Position numbers and translations under genes: made by a program. Positions 11,201 through 23,497 of a stretch of 64,000 bases of DNA are shown here, one piece after another (the first letter of the stretch is position 1; each line of letters begins with the position of its first letter). This DNA is from Moringa oleifera (Eukaryota; Streptophyta; Magnoliopsida; Brassicales; Moringaceae): assembly GCA_021397835.1 (NCBI GenBank), contig JAJFZO010000575.1:2361001-2425000 (forward strand), given 5' to 3'. Under the pieces are notes generated by a model that searched no databases, was not told the DNA's origin, and was given only the letters and a program-made list of their open reading frames with translations.

Positions 11201-12070
11201 ACGGACGAATTTAAGATACCTTTCAGGACTACCTCAAAAAGTGGATTTGGTGACTCTGGATCTATCATTCATTTCTATCCTCTTGGTAAGGTTTCAAATG
11301 GTAGTAAAATGTTCCATTACGATTCTACATGATCTAACTATTTGTCACTAATGTGTTGAGATTCATGTATCGGTCATTGATTTTGTTAACTTTTTCATAA
11401 GCAGGTAATGCCTGCTGTAGTAAATATGATGAAGGAAGACGCTACATTAGTTACCCTGGTTAAACCTCAATTTGAAGCTCGCAGATCACAGGTAATAAAA
11501 TAAAATAAATTCTTTGCCCATTTAATGCCTTTCATTTTTAACTTTTCCATGCTGTTGAAAAAAGAGAAGGTATCTTGTCACACTTTGAAGGCAGTTCTCT
11601 TGAGGCTCCTCTTGGTTCTTTTTTATTTAAGAAAAAGATGGTAATGCAATTTAGATTTTGATGTTCTTGGGAGAGAATAACACATGCACCTTCAGAATCA
11701 TATTTTGAGCTGAAGTATCTCCATTGGTGTTAGACTGTAATTCACTAGTTCAAGATTTGATTTCCTTGCAGGTAGGAAGTGGTGGTATTGTGAGAGATCC
11801 TCAAGTCCATCAGGAGGTATGCACTTTCTTTAATTTAGTTAGCTTGATATACAGTAAAAGACAACATGTTTGGCAACCCCTTGGAAGAGCTAATCATTGA
11901 TGTGCTGTGCTTTCTATTTCTTTGCGCAGGTGCTTGAGAAGGTCACGAAGGGTGTGGAGAACTTTGGGTTCACCAGCAAAGGGTGGATTGAGTCTCCAAT
12001 AAAGGGTGCTGAGGGTAATACAGAATTTCTAGTTTGCTTTAATCGAACAGCTAAGAAGAGTGAAGAATAG
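8224..12070 (+). CDS. TlyA/FtsJ-type 2'-O-rRNA methyltransferase, organelle-targeted (bacterial 'hemolysin A-like')
   Basis: Nine exons: 8224-8326, 8876-8957, 9799-9878, 10294-10396, 10502-10658, 11157-11285, 11405-11491, 11772-11816 and 11930-12070. They give 308 residues with all phases consistent. The N-terminus ([20 protein letters not shown]) looks like an organelle presequence. An S4 RNA-binding domain follows at about residues 62-115 ([11 protein letters not shown], then [16 protein letters not shown]). The Rossmann methyltransferase part starts at [11 protein letters not shown]. Its SAM motif is [15 protein letters not shown] and the other catalytic candidates are [17 protein letters not shown] and EGNTEFLVC, consistent with the K-D-K-E tetrad of FtsJ/TlyA enzymes. 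Despite the hemolysin name, this family is an RNA ribose methyltransferase; the plant substrate is not known to me. The first true ATG is 8224. It resembles Arabidopsis At3g25470. Confidence 0.93.
9401..9703 (+). repeat. Diverged direct duplication in TlyA-like intron 2
   Basis: Segments starting at 9401 and 9604 share AGTTTATTGCCC, then AATAAATTGAGCCTCTTAG versus AATGCAATGAGCCTCTTGG, then GTTTAAC and TTGCAA with similar spacing. Each copy is about 100 bases and the offset is 203 bases. Both copies lie within intron 2 (8958-9798). Confidence 0.65.
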
Positions 12071-12477
12071 CAAATCTTACATGTAGAATGCAAGAATCTG
12101 TGTTGCTATAGGATCCGTTGTAAGATAATCGAGGTTTATTTCCATGATCCCTACCGATGTATTTAAGGCAGCCATTGTCAGAATAGGTGTGTTGAAATAC
12201 TTTAATCAAGAACAAGTTAAGATTTCTTTTTAATTCTTCTGGTAAATTTCATGACAATGGAACGGGTGCTGTTTGGCATTTCCAGAACAAGCTTTTGTAT
12301 ATTGTTCAACAAAGTCAGATTCAGTAGTGCAAGTTTATATACTTTCCCTGGCTTCATTCCAGCAGCAACAATTGAATAAATATGCTTCGTTCCAGCGGCA
12401 AATGAATAAATGGGAACCCTTCTAAGTTTTGTTCCTTTCTAGTGTTATAAAAGGATTTCCCAAGAGAAATTCAGCTG
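12071..12477. other. Convergent 3' region between TlyA-like and ATG10 genes
   Basis: The 407 bases between the two stop codons must hold both 3' UTRs and both polyadenylation regions. A-rich signals such as AATAAA occur on the plus strand near 12375-12405. No further gene is seen. Confidence 0.7.
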
Positions 12478-15197
12478 TCACCTATGTTTATCATTCAGCA
12501 TGTCAAAAGGGATGCTAAGGCCAATCACCTGCCCAACAACTGAGAACCATGACACCAAGTATAAATCAGTGGCTACTCCATGTCTACATAAACCAGCATC
12601 ACCAAGGAAAAGCAACTTAATCCACTCACTGGTCCCACATGGGTGTAATTTGTACCACGGTCTGGACAAGTATGGATGCTCCTGCCATCAATAATTTCCA
12701 CAAAGTGAAATTACTATCATAGCATATTTGTTGAAGACAAATCTTCCACAAACACAATACAGTATGCAGAAGGTATTATACACTTTAAATGAGCCATTTA
12801 AGGAAAATTAGTAAACATACACAAACAAATACAAGGAGTATGCATCTACAAGGGTTTAACTAGTTAGCAGTCAAAATCCCACACCGACTAACTACGAGAT
12901 TAGTTGGCATTTTGTTAACCCTTGGGCACCTCTCATTCAAGCTGATTTTTAAGTGTAAGTTCCACCCATGGGTTTGTAACATTATCTCTAAATAAGTAAA
13001 TGACATGATAATAATATGTTTTGGAAGAAAGAATCTATAGCAAAGAATTTATAGTTCCCAAATTCAGGATCTAATCCCAGGAGGAGGGTCAAAAGAAAAG
13101 ACTAAAGACACTCAGTCAACTAGAATCACTTGCAAACAACAGTAGAATGTGGTTAAAAAATCTATAATATGTTTGGAAAGAGAAATTCAATTGACCACAT
13201 CAAACATAAATGTAACACCCATTTCATTACTTCCTCATCATTGTACTAATGATATTTAAAAGATATACAAGCCAAAAACAAATAGTTAACGTGTATAGGA
13301 GAAGTACCTCTTGAGTTATAAATGTCCATTTAGACTCCAACAACACTCTTGCAGAGCAGGTAGGAAGGTCCTTTTCAATTTCATCCAATAAAAGAGGTTG
13401 TCCATCTGCATATGCAAGCAAAGACAACGCTAAAATTTTGCCCAACTAGCATATAACAGCTTAATAATTAAACTTGACCTTGCAGGAAACTCTTATTGAC
13501 ATTGTGCTCCATATAAACAGAAGCGAACAACTTAAAATTCAAAATTAAGATGTACTTGCTTGACATGTCTTTGACATGAAGCATTATCACTTATTAATGG
13601 GTGTAACATTATACTGTGCAAACTTTCGAAACAATACAATATACAGCTAAAGACTTTCCACACAATACAACAAATCTTAGTGTGTAATAACTATAGTGCT
13701 ACAAAAAGATAGAACTCAAGCCAAATTTCATATTCAAAGGCCTCATAAAGATTTCTAAAAAACGTTGCTCCAAAAGTGCAAGGTAGCAGGACCTCGTTAC
13801 CATCTCAGAGTGGCGAAAGCCTCACTAGAAGATAACCCATAGCTGATGTGCAATAAAGTAATACAGTCAGCCAATACAAATCCAGATATTCAAGTAAGAA
13901 AATTGCAAGAAACAATTAAGCCTGCAATAAGCTAAGGTTCTCCTTAATTGGGAGCACTCTTCTCCTCTGCTAGAGTTTGTTATAAGAGTTCCAACTTTAA
14001 ATTTTTTAATATGTTTGCAAATAGTTCTTTGACTGCATGCAGCTCAGTAAAACCTGACAAGCATATTGCTGTAAATATTAGATCATTAACATTGTGTCTC
14101 AACTTTATAACAAGTCCAGAAGGAGCAGACTTGCTTTGGGTCATTCCTAAAAAATCTACTGCAGCTAATATTTACAAGACCATGTTAAGAATCTTAAATA
14201 AGCAGATTCTCTCATAGGCTTTCAAATAAATGACTACCTCATCATCATGGCAAATCAATGATGAATCTAGCAACCCATATAGTAAATAAATGGTAAAATT
14301 TTTGACATGGTAAGTAGGGAAAATAGAACTCTGTTGCTGCCGCTGTAAAAGAGATTACTTTTACTTCCCCTGCAGAAGCGACTTTCAAGGATACAGGGAA
14401 GAAATCAAATTATATTATTGCACAGTAGAGAACATACCGCCAGAATACCCTCGCAAATATAGAACTGGAACCATATATGATGCACTGTAAACTATATGGA
14501 AGTCATAGTAATGTGCTTCAACCTGATGGCTCTCCACCTGACAAAGAGGATGAGAGCATTATCAATGTAGTGGAGAACAAAAGATTCAAAGATGATAGTA
14601 GTCGTTTTAAACTTTCAGCAATTCAAACTCACTCGGGTACAACTTACAACTTCTGCATAAACAACATATCCAAAGACAAGATTATCAGTTAAAATCTACA
14701 TACCAAAGTCGCATTATCAACAATTTCTTCATTGTTAGAGCAACTATTCCCTTCTTCGGTAATATGACTTCCCTCATCATGATATTCCTGCACAACAGAT
14801 CAATGATACATCAAATGAACTGCATAAGTGTTCGTCCATGCATCATCAAAACATCAAGACCAGACCTTAGTTGACGTGAACAGGCAAATCTTATCCAGTG
14901 ACAGGTATCCCTCCACCTGAGAGAAAAACCAAAAGAGAGAGAGAGAGAAAGGAAAAAAAAAACACAAAAATTTTAAGACCAGGAAGCTTAAACTCATAGC
15001 AAAAAGTGGTACGTGACACCAACTCTATGAGAAGCAATCAGAGGTTGTTTTCGACAAGGAATCCAGGACCATGGAGGATACACGGAGTTAAACATTTTCC
15101 ATCTGTCTGCAAAAGCACGAGCAGCAATATAAAAATCATTCGCGGAAAGAGTTCCATCCCAAGATGAAACATCCATGATCGGTTGATTTAAGGCCAT
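12478..15197 (-). CDS. ATG10: ATG10, E2-like enzyme of autophagy
   Basis: Six exons on the minus strand: 15197-15024, 14916-14866, 14787-14704, 14522-14438, 13405-13308 and 12681-12478. They give 231 residues with every phase matching; the Arabidopsis protein is of similar length. ATG10 transfers the ubiquitin-like ATG12 to ATG5 in the cytosol, which is needed for ATG8 lipidation. The N-terminus shows the family pattern SSWDGTLSANDFYIAARAF and PPWSWIPCRKQPLIASH. The E2 core contains YYDFHIVYSASYMVPVLYL, GQPLLLDEIEKDLP and the catalytic cysteine in LHPCGTSEW of the last exon. The exon 1 donor (AGA|GTTGGT) is weak in consensus but is the only one that keeps frame with VEGYLSLDKI. Exon 3 is an acidic, Asn/Glu-rich insert. 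Confidence 0.95.
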
Positions 15198-16506
15198 CGA
15201 TTCCTAATAGAGGATTGCTTTCAGTAACTGAAAAACCCCTATAACCCTAGAGCAATATACATATGAATTTGCTTCGGTTGTCTACGGCTTCACTCTGACA
15301 ACTGAGAAAAGAAATTATCAGAGACAAGAGAAAGGCTCTTGGCGAACCCGAAGCCTCCTGGCGTCGTGGGGCTCTCTGCTTTCGCCGGAAAGGTGGAAAT
15401 TTGGAAAAATGACGTAAAGTGAGACTCCTAGTAAAAAATGATCTCTTTTTTACATTCCAAGTTATGTAGGTGCTTTCACTTCCAAATCTGAAGTGCTATA
15501 CGTTGGCCTTTTTTTTAAAATATTAATTCATGCATACAAATTTTTTACTTTAAATAATAATTGATGTCTTTTAATAAAAACTTTAATTTAAAAAATATGA
15601 TAAGATTTAAAATTTACAAATTAAAATGAATTATCTCAATCAACATAAGTTATCAATGGTTCAAAAAAGTATTAATTTTAATAAAAAATAATTGTCAATT
15701 TTATTTTATTTATAGAAGTAAATATCATTTAAAATCTAAAATTTTATCCTTTTTTATTAAACTTTTATTTTTAAAATATTTATCATTTTAAATCTAATTA
15801 AATCAATTAAAAAATTTTAAAATTTAAAATATTAATTTAAAATATTTCATAAATCACCATAAAAATTTAAAATTTTCTGAATATTAAAAAATATTTTTTT
15901 AAAAATTATTTAAAATATCTTGTTAATAAAAAATATTCAAATTTAAAATAAAACATAACATTTATTTGAATAATTCTTCACATATTTTTAACAATTAAAA
16001 TACTACTACAATTTTCATAATTCTTTTTATCAAAATTTAATTTAAATAAAATTAATATAACAAAATTTATTTAAAAATAATTTAAAATTAAAATTTAATA
16101 AAAAAATAAAACTTAATATCTAAAATGACCTTCATCCTATTTATAATTAAAGTTCACAAAAATGACAAAAGCACCTGTAACTCAACAGGCAACATTAGAA
16201 AGCTGGGAGTTTAGTAGCAAGTCCACTTCGTTTTCGATTCTGCTTGTACAGCCCCTTCGCACATGAATGCATCTTCTACAATTTGTACGAAAATCCACCC
16301 CTAATCCTCCAGCAGTCTCCCACAGCCAACCCCAATACTAAAAATATTAAAAAGGAAATAAGACAAAGAAAGGCATCTTTATAAACTCAGTAATCTAACA
16401 TAAGACACAGGATTAGTGAGATGAACAGTCACTTCCGAGAAATGAATGCTGCGCGCTCAGCCAACTGGAATCAACCAGGGTACTTGACAGTGATAAAGCT
16501 GTAATT
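15198..16506. other. Intergenic spacer, AT-rich
   Basis: The first 200 bases are the ATG10 upstream/leader region. About 15480-16130 is extremely AT-rich with no coding signal. From about 16190 the sequence becomes balanced, probably STR4A 3' UTR and downstream sequence. Nothing else is recognised. Confidence 0.7.
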
Positions 16507-19134
16507 TCATGGCTTTGACGGAGTTGGCGAAGAAGGTGGTTTCAGATCTGGGTACTGCATCCACCGAGCACAAAGGGGAAAAATAACAGATGTCAGCAAT
16601 CTTTCTCTGTTGTTACAGTCATTCATGCATAAACTTGTTACGTACACGTTTTACAGAAGCGACAATCTAAATGCAGATACATCATGGAACTAAGCATAGA
16701 CAAATTAGTTAAGCAGGAAATGCTAAGGCATTTCACAATGAATTGCAGAAATAAATTGAGATAATTGTGTCCAAGTTAATAGAATGACCAAGCAGATATT
16801 ATCTTACTGACTTCAAGCATAGCCATCATAATTCAAGACAGAGAGAGAATGATCATACATTAGGGTAGGGAGAGGAAGATCTGGAACTGATTTGGACATT
16901 TGACACAGATTTCTTGCAATCGTCTACATGTTCCTGGACCATCCTTTGGCTTTCTGCACTTAAAGGAGAGGAACCCTCGTTGTTGTTTTCAGTTTGTTGA
17001 TTAACTCCTCCATTGATCCCTAAATGTTTGGAAATCTTAGCCTTCTTCTTCTTGGGACAAATATGTACAGAAGGTGGCAACAGCTTTTCTTGTATTGCCT
17101 GCAAGGAAAGTGAATACAATAAATTGAATAACAAATGTCAGAGCAGGTTCTTCAGTACTGTTCTGGCCTGTGTATGTGTTTGTATATGCAGCTGAGAAAA
17201 AAAAAGAAATGAGGCAAGAGAGAGAGAGAGAGAGAGAGGAAGAGAAAGCGAGCAAAGCATGCAAGATCAATTATTTCATGCTAACCTTACATAATTAGGA
17301 TCCTCAACAGTTTAGATTCAACCAGTAGAAGTCATTTCTTTTTTCATAAAAGAACAAAGTATTAATAGGGTTTCTATGCAAAATATCCTATCTTGTTAAC
17401 TACAGAGGTTCAAATCACAATTGTTGAAGGCCTCAAGCAGCATTGCAGCTACTCAAACCCAAATGAAGAAAACTTCCGATTCTGAAAATTGGCAATAATT
17501 GTTGAGCACTGATGGACTACAAACAAATCAACAATGAGATAGATTACATCAGTCTATGCTGCAGAGAGAAGCATGACCCAGAAGAAATTTTGTTCCTCCA
17601 AAAAATTTTCTAGGTAAATAATGGAATAACAGCTGACTAACCTGTAAATGTTCCCACAAACAATTAATTAATCCTTCCTCAGAATGACATGTTTACATAG
17701 ATTAAACAACTAATGAACGTAAAAATGGTCAACTGTCTGAATGTGCTACACAGTTTTCTTTGCAGAAAAAAAAAAAAAGTTGGACTAAAACTGAAGAAAA
17801 ACCAAGAACCAAGCATTCAGCAACAAAACAATGGCATGGTTTAGAAGAAAGATATCATACCAACCAACCATTTTTGCCTCTGACTCCGCCCCTGATTGCA
17901 TAAGCCTCTCTGAAACCATTCTTGAATAGTAACTCAGCAGCTTTCAATGAATTACCATCAAAACTACCTTACAAAAATAAGAGAATAACAGAAAAAGAAT
18001 AAATGAATCAACTGCAACTCATTTATTTACCAAGAAAGAAAAACAGTACAATCTGCAGATATGTTGGAGCTCTTCAACACATCCATATTGCATTTAGAAA
18101 AAAACTAAGCAGAACATACAGAGGAACCAGTGCCGGTACACATTTTATCAGTTAAATTAATGGTAGTTTCAGTTGTTTCATTATGTATTTCTTTATGTTC
18201 TACTAGTCCTCAGTAATTATATGAACCCAAATCAGTTAGCATGGTTACTCCCGATATCTATTAGCAACATTAACCCTGCACACTGTAAAACCAACTCAGC
18301 TTAACTGGTTTCAAAAGTATGAAATTCCAAACAGCAAATAGAATACGATTCTCTCAATTTCCCTGTAAGAAGATTTTCCTGAGTAGTGGGAACTCAAAGA
18401 AGTAATTTATGGCAAAATGCTAAAGTAGAAACTTACTCAAAACAAAGAGTTCAGGCCAATTATCCCACTTACTTGTCCAAAATACAAAGGACAGTATTTT
18501 CCGGGTCTGCCAACCGCTCCTTCACCTTCACCAGGAACCTATCTTCATCTCCTTCTTTGAACTGAATCTGGATCGTACTCTTATTCAGAATCTTCAAATT
18601 TGGAGACGCTAATGACACCAAAGTCTTCTCGTCCCTAATATCCAAAAGCTGTGCATTTGGATCATCGCGGAGTTTTCGAAATGCATCAATAACAGAGATA
18701 GGCTTGCATTTGCTCAGATAGAATTTGGCGACAGGGATGACAACCAGCCAAATGAAAGTACACCCAGCAACGAAAAATGGGTTTCGGTCGAAGAATTCGT
18801 CAACGGATACCAAGACTGATTCCAAGTTTATCTTGTTTGAAACCAGCTCATCTGAGGAGACAGCAGCTTCAGAAGCAAAGCAAGGAAGAGAAGTAAAGAG
18901 CTCAGTAATGGTAAGAGAGAGAGAGGTTGTGGTTAGTGTCTGCAGAAGGGGAGAAGTTTCAAGGGGGAGTTGGTTTTGAAGATGAGGGAGGGGCAAAAGG
19001 GGAGTTACTTTGGTGGAGGGAAAGTGGATTTGCTGAGAATGGGGAAACTGGGAAGTGAATTTGGGGGTTTTGGGGAGGTTTTGCAGAGGCGGAGAGGATG
19101 AGAGGAGCATCGAAAGAGACCCCATTGTGATCAT
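16507..19134 (-). CDS. STR4A: Rhodanese-like domain protein 4A, chloroplastic, lacking the catalytic Cys
   Basis: Four exons on the minus strand: 19134-18473, 17963-17861, 17098-16859 and 16554-16507, giving about 350 residues. I start at ATG 19134 (MITMGSLSML); ATG 19125 is equally possible, and an in-frame ATG at 19245 would add an atypical leader. The Ser/Thr/Pro-rich N-terminus is a plastid transit peptide. A membrane segment follows (FFVAGCTFIWLVVIPVAKFYL), then the rhodanese fold: CKPISVIDAFRKL, AQLLDIRDEKT, VLCILDNFDGNSLKAAELL and REAYAIRGG. In the active-site loop, Asp (LDNFDGNS) stands where active rhodaneses have Cys. The C-terminus has a Lys-rich patch (CPKKKKAK) and a Ser/Pro-rich tail. 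It resembles Arabidopsis At3g25480. It is probably a thylakoid or envelope protein without sulfurtransferase activity; the role is unknown. Confidence 0.9.
17217..17237. repeat. (GA)n microsatellite in STR4A intron 2
   Basis: About ten GA units lie between exons 2 and 3 of the rhodanese-like gene; on the transcript strand this is a CT repeat some 120 bases upstream of the exon 3 acceptor. Confidence 0.9.
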
Positions 19135-19438
19135 GAATGAAGAGGAAGGAAGGAGAAGATAAGAGTACAGTCGTTGGGCTTCGCGGAATTGGAGGCTTTT
19201 TTGAGAAATGGGCCTGGTCGGTCGTTGGCCCTGCTTTGTCCCCATAGAGAACTTGCATTGACACGTCAGCTTACAAGCTCCTGGTTTGCCTTGTCTATAT
19301 GGACAAAAGGAGGTAAAAATGATGCCAAGTTTTCTTAGCAGGTTAATACTCGGCCTTACAGTGTATTATCAGGAGACTAACATGCATAGGAAAGCTTCTG
19401 TACAGAGGAAAGTGTAGAATTGGTATAAGACATGAAAA
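19135..19438. other. Short spacer between ZIP4 stop and STR4A start
   Basis: Only 304 bases separate the ZIP4 stop codon from the chosen STR4A start on the same strand. The ZIP4 3' UTR and terminator and the STR4A promoter must share this stretch. No TATA box is obvious. Confidence 0.8.
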
Positions 19439-22400
19439 TCAAGTTACGAACAAAGGCCTGCTTTCAGTCCCAGTCTGAGTAAGAAACTTCTTCTCAAAGG
19501 CAGCAACATAATCTTCCATGCATGCCCTGTAAGTATCCATCCTGGGAACCTTCCTAGCAAGTTGTAGACCTACGTGCATCCATTTTTTTGCCATATCAGT
19601 CTGTCCCAACCTCACGGGCAATGCTGCTCGGTTCCATGCTGTCATTGCAAGCCATTTTCCCTCTTCAGTCGGATATTCACCTTCCCTCAATCCAACCATT
19701 ATTCGGTATGCCTGCTGATACAAACTATGGACAGCATCATCGTCTGTATCACCCTTGTGAGCGCTGGCTACTGTAATCAGTTTTCGGATACTGAGCGCCA
19801 CAATATGATAGTCTGGTGAGGAGGAGGAGAGGAAGGTGGAGAGACACTCGTTCAATGCAAAGGTGGCAACTCCATGGTTGGGGCGAGGACCTTGGGAGGC
19901 AGTTAGCCCAATTTGGAGAAGATGATTGGGATTACAAGCCCTTGAGTTGGCAAAGCTCCTGACAAGGTGTTGCTGAGACTCTGAATTGTTGAGTCTCCCC
20001 TGTATATCATAGGCATTGAAGGTATACATGAAAAAGAGCTCAGATTCGGTGGCCGTAATTTTATCATTACTGACCCCGGTCACTGATGAGATCAAAGACA
20101 GTATCTGCAATTCATGCAACAAAATAGATGAAGTAAAAAAAACAGAAAAAGGAGACAATAAAAGCATGAATTATGGGTGTAAATAAATCAAAAAGGTAAT
20201 GCAGCTTATATTAATCTAGTACGCTAAATGAAATCAGGAAGCGATAAAGCCGATATATGCCCTTTATGGAGTGGGAAACTAACAACAGGTACCTTCCCTG
20301 CTCTATCAAGCAACTCCACAGCTCGTTTCACTTCAGTGTCCAGCAATGCAGTCTTTTTGTGATTCTCTGAGGCTATCATAGCCGATACACTTAGTATCAA
20401 TGATTTGCAAACCATTACACTGTTTTCTCCCGCTTGCCCATCATCCATAAAAGCAAAAAATTCTGACGCCAATCTCAAAAATTCAGCACATAATTCAAAG
20501 TTTTTCTCCTTCCCACATTTTGTCCCAAGATTCCATGAAATCACTGCAAACCAATTCCTTTCTCTTCTTCCAACCTCCCCTTTACCAAAGAAACAGTCAG
20601 GCCCAAGCTTAGATGCCTGGGTGTGAGCTTGACTCACAAATTTGAGGACATCGGGCTCATTGCCAGGGTCTTGGGTAAGGATCTTAACTAGGGTGCGCAT
20701 CACTACAACTTCTGCTATTGGCAACAGTTTTCCGGAGGAATAGAAGTTAAGAAAGTTGGAAAGAGAGGCTACAGCAACAGGAAGAGCATGGCAAGCAATA
20801 GCTTCATGGGCCGAGAGGCACAGAAAATCTGGAGTGAAGTCAAGGCAGGTCATCATTGTTTCAATCTGATTAACAGCAGCACTATGATCATTCCTTTGCA
20901 AATAGATCTTGAACTGCAGGAATCAGAAAATATGCGAAGTTGCATAATAACTATCAGCCAAATAATGTCACAGGGACCTGATGTTATAATAAACAAGTAT
21001 AGCAACAAGCTTGCCGGTCACAATGTTTCTGTCCATATCTTTCAAGGTTCATGGTAGAGAAAGGGGGAGAAAGAGCACCTTAAGGAAAGCACATGCACTG
21101 TTGGGCTCAAGCTGCAAAATATAAAATATTGTTCAGTTAGCAGGGTCTAAAGATGAGTTAAGATTTTTATCATCAAAATGGCCAAAAGTCAAGTTTGTAG
21201 TTGTCAAGATACCTTCTGAGCCTCATCGATGTATTCATGAGCTCGATCAAGCTGAGAGAGAGCAAGGTAGCAGAGACACAGAACCCTAAAGCCCTTGGCT
21301 CTAAGGATTCTGTTCTCTATGTCATGGGGAATGTAAAGCATTGATTTCTCGAACATCTCTGCACTTGTCTCATAATCTTTTGATTGAAAATTACCTGAAG
21401 CACTGAAAATACAAATATGGAATAATTAAAAGAGTCGGACAGGGAGACTGATCATTTCCAGTTTGTCTCTCCATTAGGAAAACTTCTTTATTTCTTGCGA
21501 CACCACAAAGAAGATGAGCAAGTTTTGCAATATTTAATGTGATGCCTCGTTCAGCCATTATAAGAATCATCCGTGTTTAACATAAAAACCACGATTTTAG
21601 GACCACTTTTGAAAAACTCCATAAAATAACATTGCTTCATGTTTTTCTTTAACACTATATGGCGGCAACAAAGTAGCAAATTGCTTCTCTCTCAATGTCA
21701 TTTACTGATAGGTAACTTGCTCCCAGATGAGTAGAACTCCAATACCTCCCATAAGAATACGATTGCTAAGGTTACTAAAGAATGCCTAGTGTGCTCAAGT
21801 TGGGTAAAGAAGTGAGTATGTCAACAGTCAATTTGGATTCTTTTCAGAGTACTGCTTATGGGAATTAGATCATTCAATATTATCTGCTGATAAATTCAAA
21901 TATCAAAGACACTCAAAAGATCCAGTAACAGTTAGACATAAAACAAGAATGCCTAGTCACTTTATTTGCAAGTGAGACGTTCCTAAGTGAAAATATCGTC
22001 AGCCTCCATATAAATACCCTTGCAAGCTATTAAGAGTTAAGACACTTAATTGGGCCTTCAAGGAATCAGAACTCAAAAGCAAAGGAATTATATTATTCCC
22101 TTTTGCGTGGCAGGAAACTAGACATGAACATACCAGTTCCATAAAACAGCATACATTGCCTTTCTCTCCTTAGCAGCCGCCTCACCGGCAAAGAGCGTCA
22201 CCACCCTTTCATCGGAAGCCAGCTCAGCCACCACCTTGGCTCTAATTCTGGATCCCTCGCCACAGCTATCCCCGAGGACCCTGTGGACCACCCTAACGGC
22301 CGCCTTGGGGCTTACGTGACACCGACCCAGCAGCCCCAAGAACACGCCCTTGGTGGTCTCGGCCCCTGCCGTCCCCGCAGCCTGGAAGTACGCCTCCACC

Positions 22401-23497
22401 GCGGCCACCCAAACACCCTCGGGGATGTCTTTATTGATCACCATACCCCTCAGCTCCTTCTCCGCCTCGCTGAATTTCCCAATCCCTAACCAAGCTTTCA
22501 TCGCCAAGACAGGCAACGAAGCGTGGTCTCCGCCATCACCACAACCACCGTTGCCATCTCTTAAGACCTTCACGCACTTGATCACGCTATCGTACTCTCC
22601 CTTTTGCAAGTGAACAGCGGCTATGAAACGCAGCGCTTTGGATCTTAAACCCTTGAGTTCAATTGCGTCTTCCCGTCTTCTCGCCTCACCCAATCCTTTT
22701 TCGCTCAAGTCCAGCGCCTCGTTCATGAGCCTCAAGGCCTCATTGAAGCTATCACTCTCATTCCTCGACAAAAGGCTCTTGCCAAACACTAAAAATTGGT
22801 TTGCGAGCGATTTATAGTGATAGGGTGACCCGAATAGCAGGCTCTTGGTGCGGTTCAGCAAAGTTATTGCTAGGTTCCGGTCCGAGATTTCCCAGGCAGT
22901 CCGAGATCTCGCTAGATTAAGATCCAACAAGAGCTTTCTCTCCGCTGCGTCCGAGACTTTGGCGGTATCGATCTTGGACGCCAGATCCGTAGCTCTCTCG
23001 AAGCATGTAGAGGCAAGATCAAACTTCTTCAGGTCATGCCAGACGAGGCCGGTCCTGTGGTAGAAGAGAGAAGACTTGATCGCCCGAGAGGGGATGCCGT
23101 CCACGTCTCCGGCGAAGTAGAGCAGATCGGCAGCCACATGGCGGAGACTGGCGATGTTCTCGACCGAAGATGCAAAGGATGCGGAGGAGCGAATAGAGGC
23201 GGCGTTAGAAAGGTCGACGCAGGCGTTCCAGAGGCGGAAGCTGAATTTCCACAAGTTGAGCTTCAAGGAGTTAGTGAGGAAGGGGACAACTTGACCAAGC
23301 TGAGTCAAGGTTTGGCGAAGATGGGAGGGGAGGGTCTCCGGAACAGCATGGTCCTGGGAAAGAGTTTCGATGTGTTTGATCGAGGACTCAAGTTGCGAGA
23401 GGATGTGGTTTTGAAGGTTTTCGCTCTGGTGCTGGTGAGGTTCAGCTTCTTGGTTGGTTTGCCGGAGCTCCGGCGTTGAAACCTCAGCAATCCTCAT
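19439..23497 (-). CDS. ZIP4: Meiotic TPR protein ZIP4/SPO22
   Basis: Five exons on the minus strand: 23497-22134, 21402-21213, 21111-21079, 20913-20293 and 20104-19439. They give 957 residues; the Arabidopsis protein is about 940. ZIP4/SPO22 is a ZMM-group protein that promotes class I crossovers on meiotic chromosomes and acts as a TPR scaffold. Visible TPR-like helices include [60 protein letters not shown] and the C-terminal part around [20 protein letters not shown] and [18 protein letters not shown]. The large first exon is GC-richer than the rest. Exon 3 is only 33 bases. Synteny with Arabidopsis At5g48390 supports the name. No defects are seen. Confidence 0.94.

Noticed and set aside
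22283..23479. Several plus-strand open frames (up to 147 codons) opposite ZIP4 exon 1
   Set aside because: They lie antisense to the long, GC-rich ZIP4 exon. Their residue content is what the complementary strand of that exon would give, with no family similarity.
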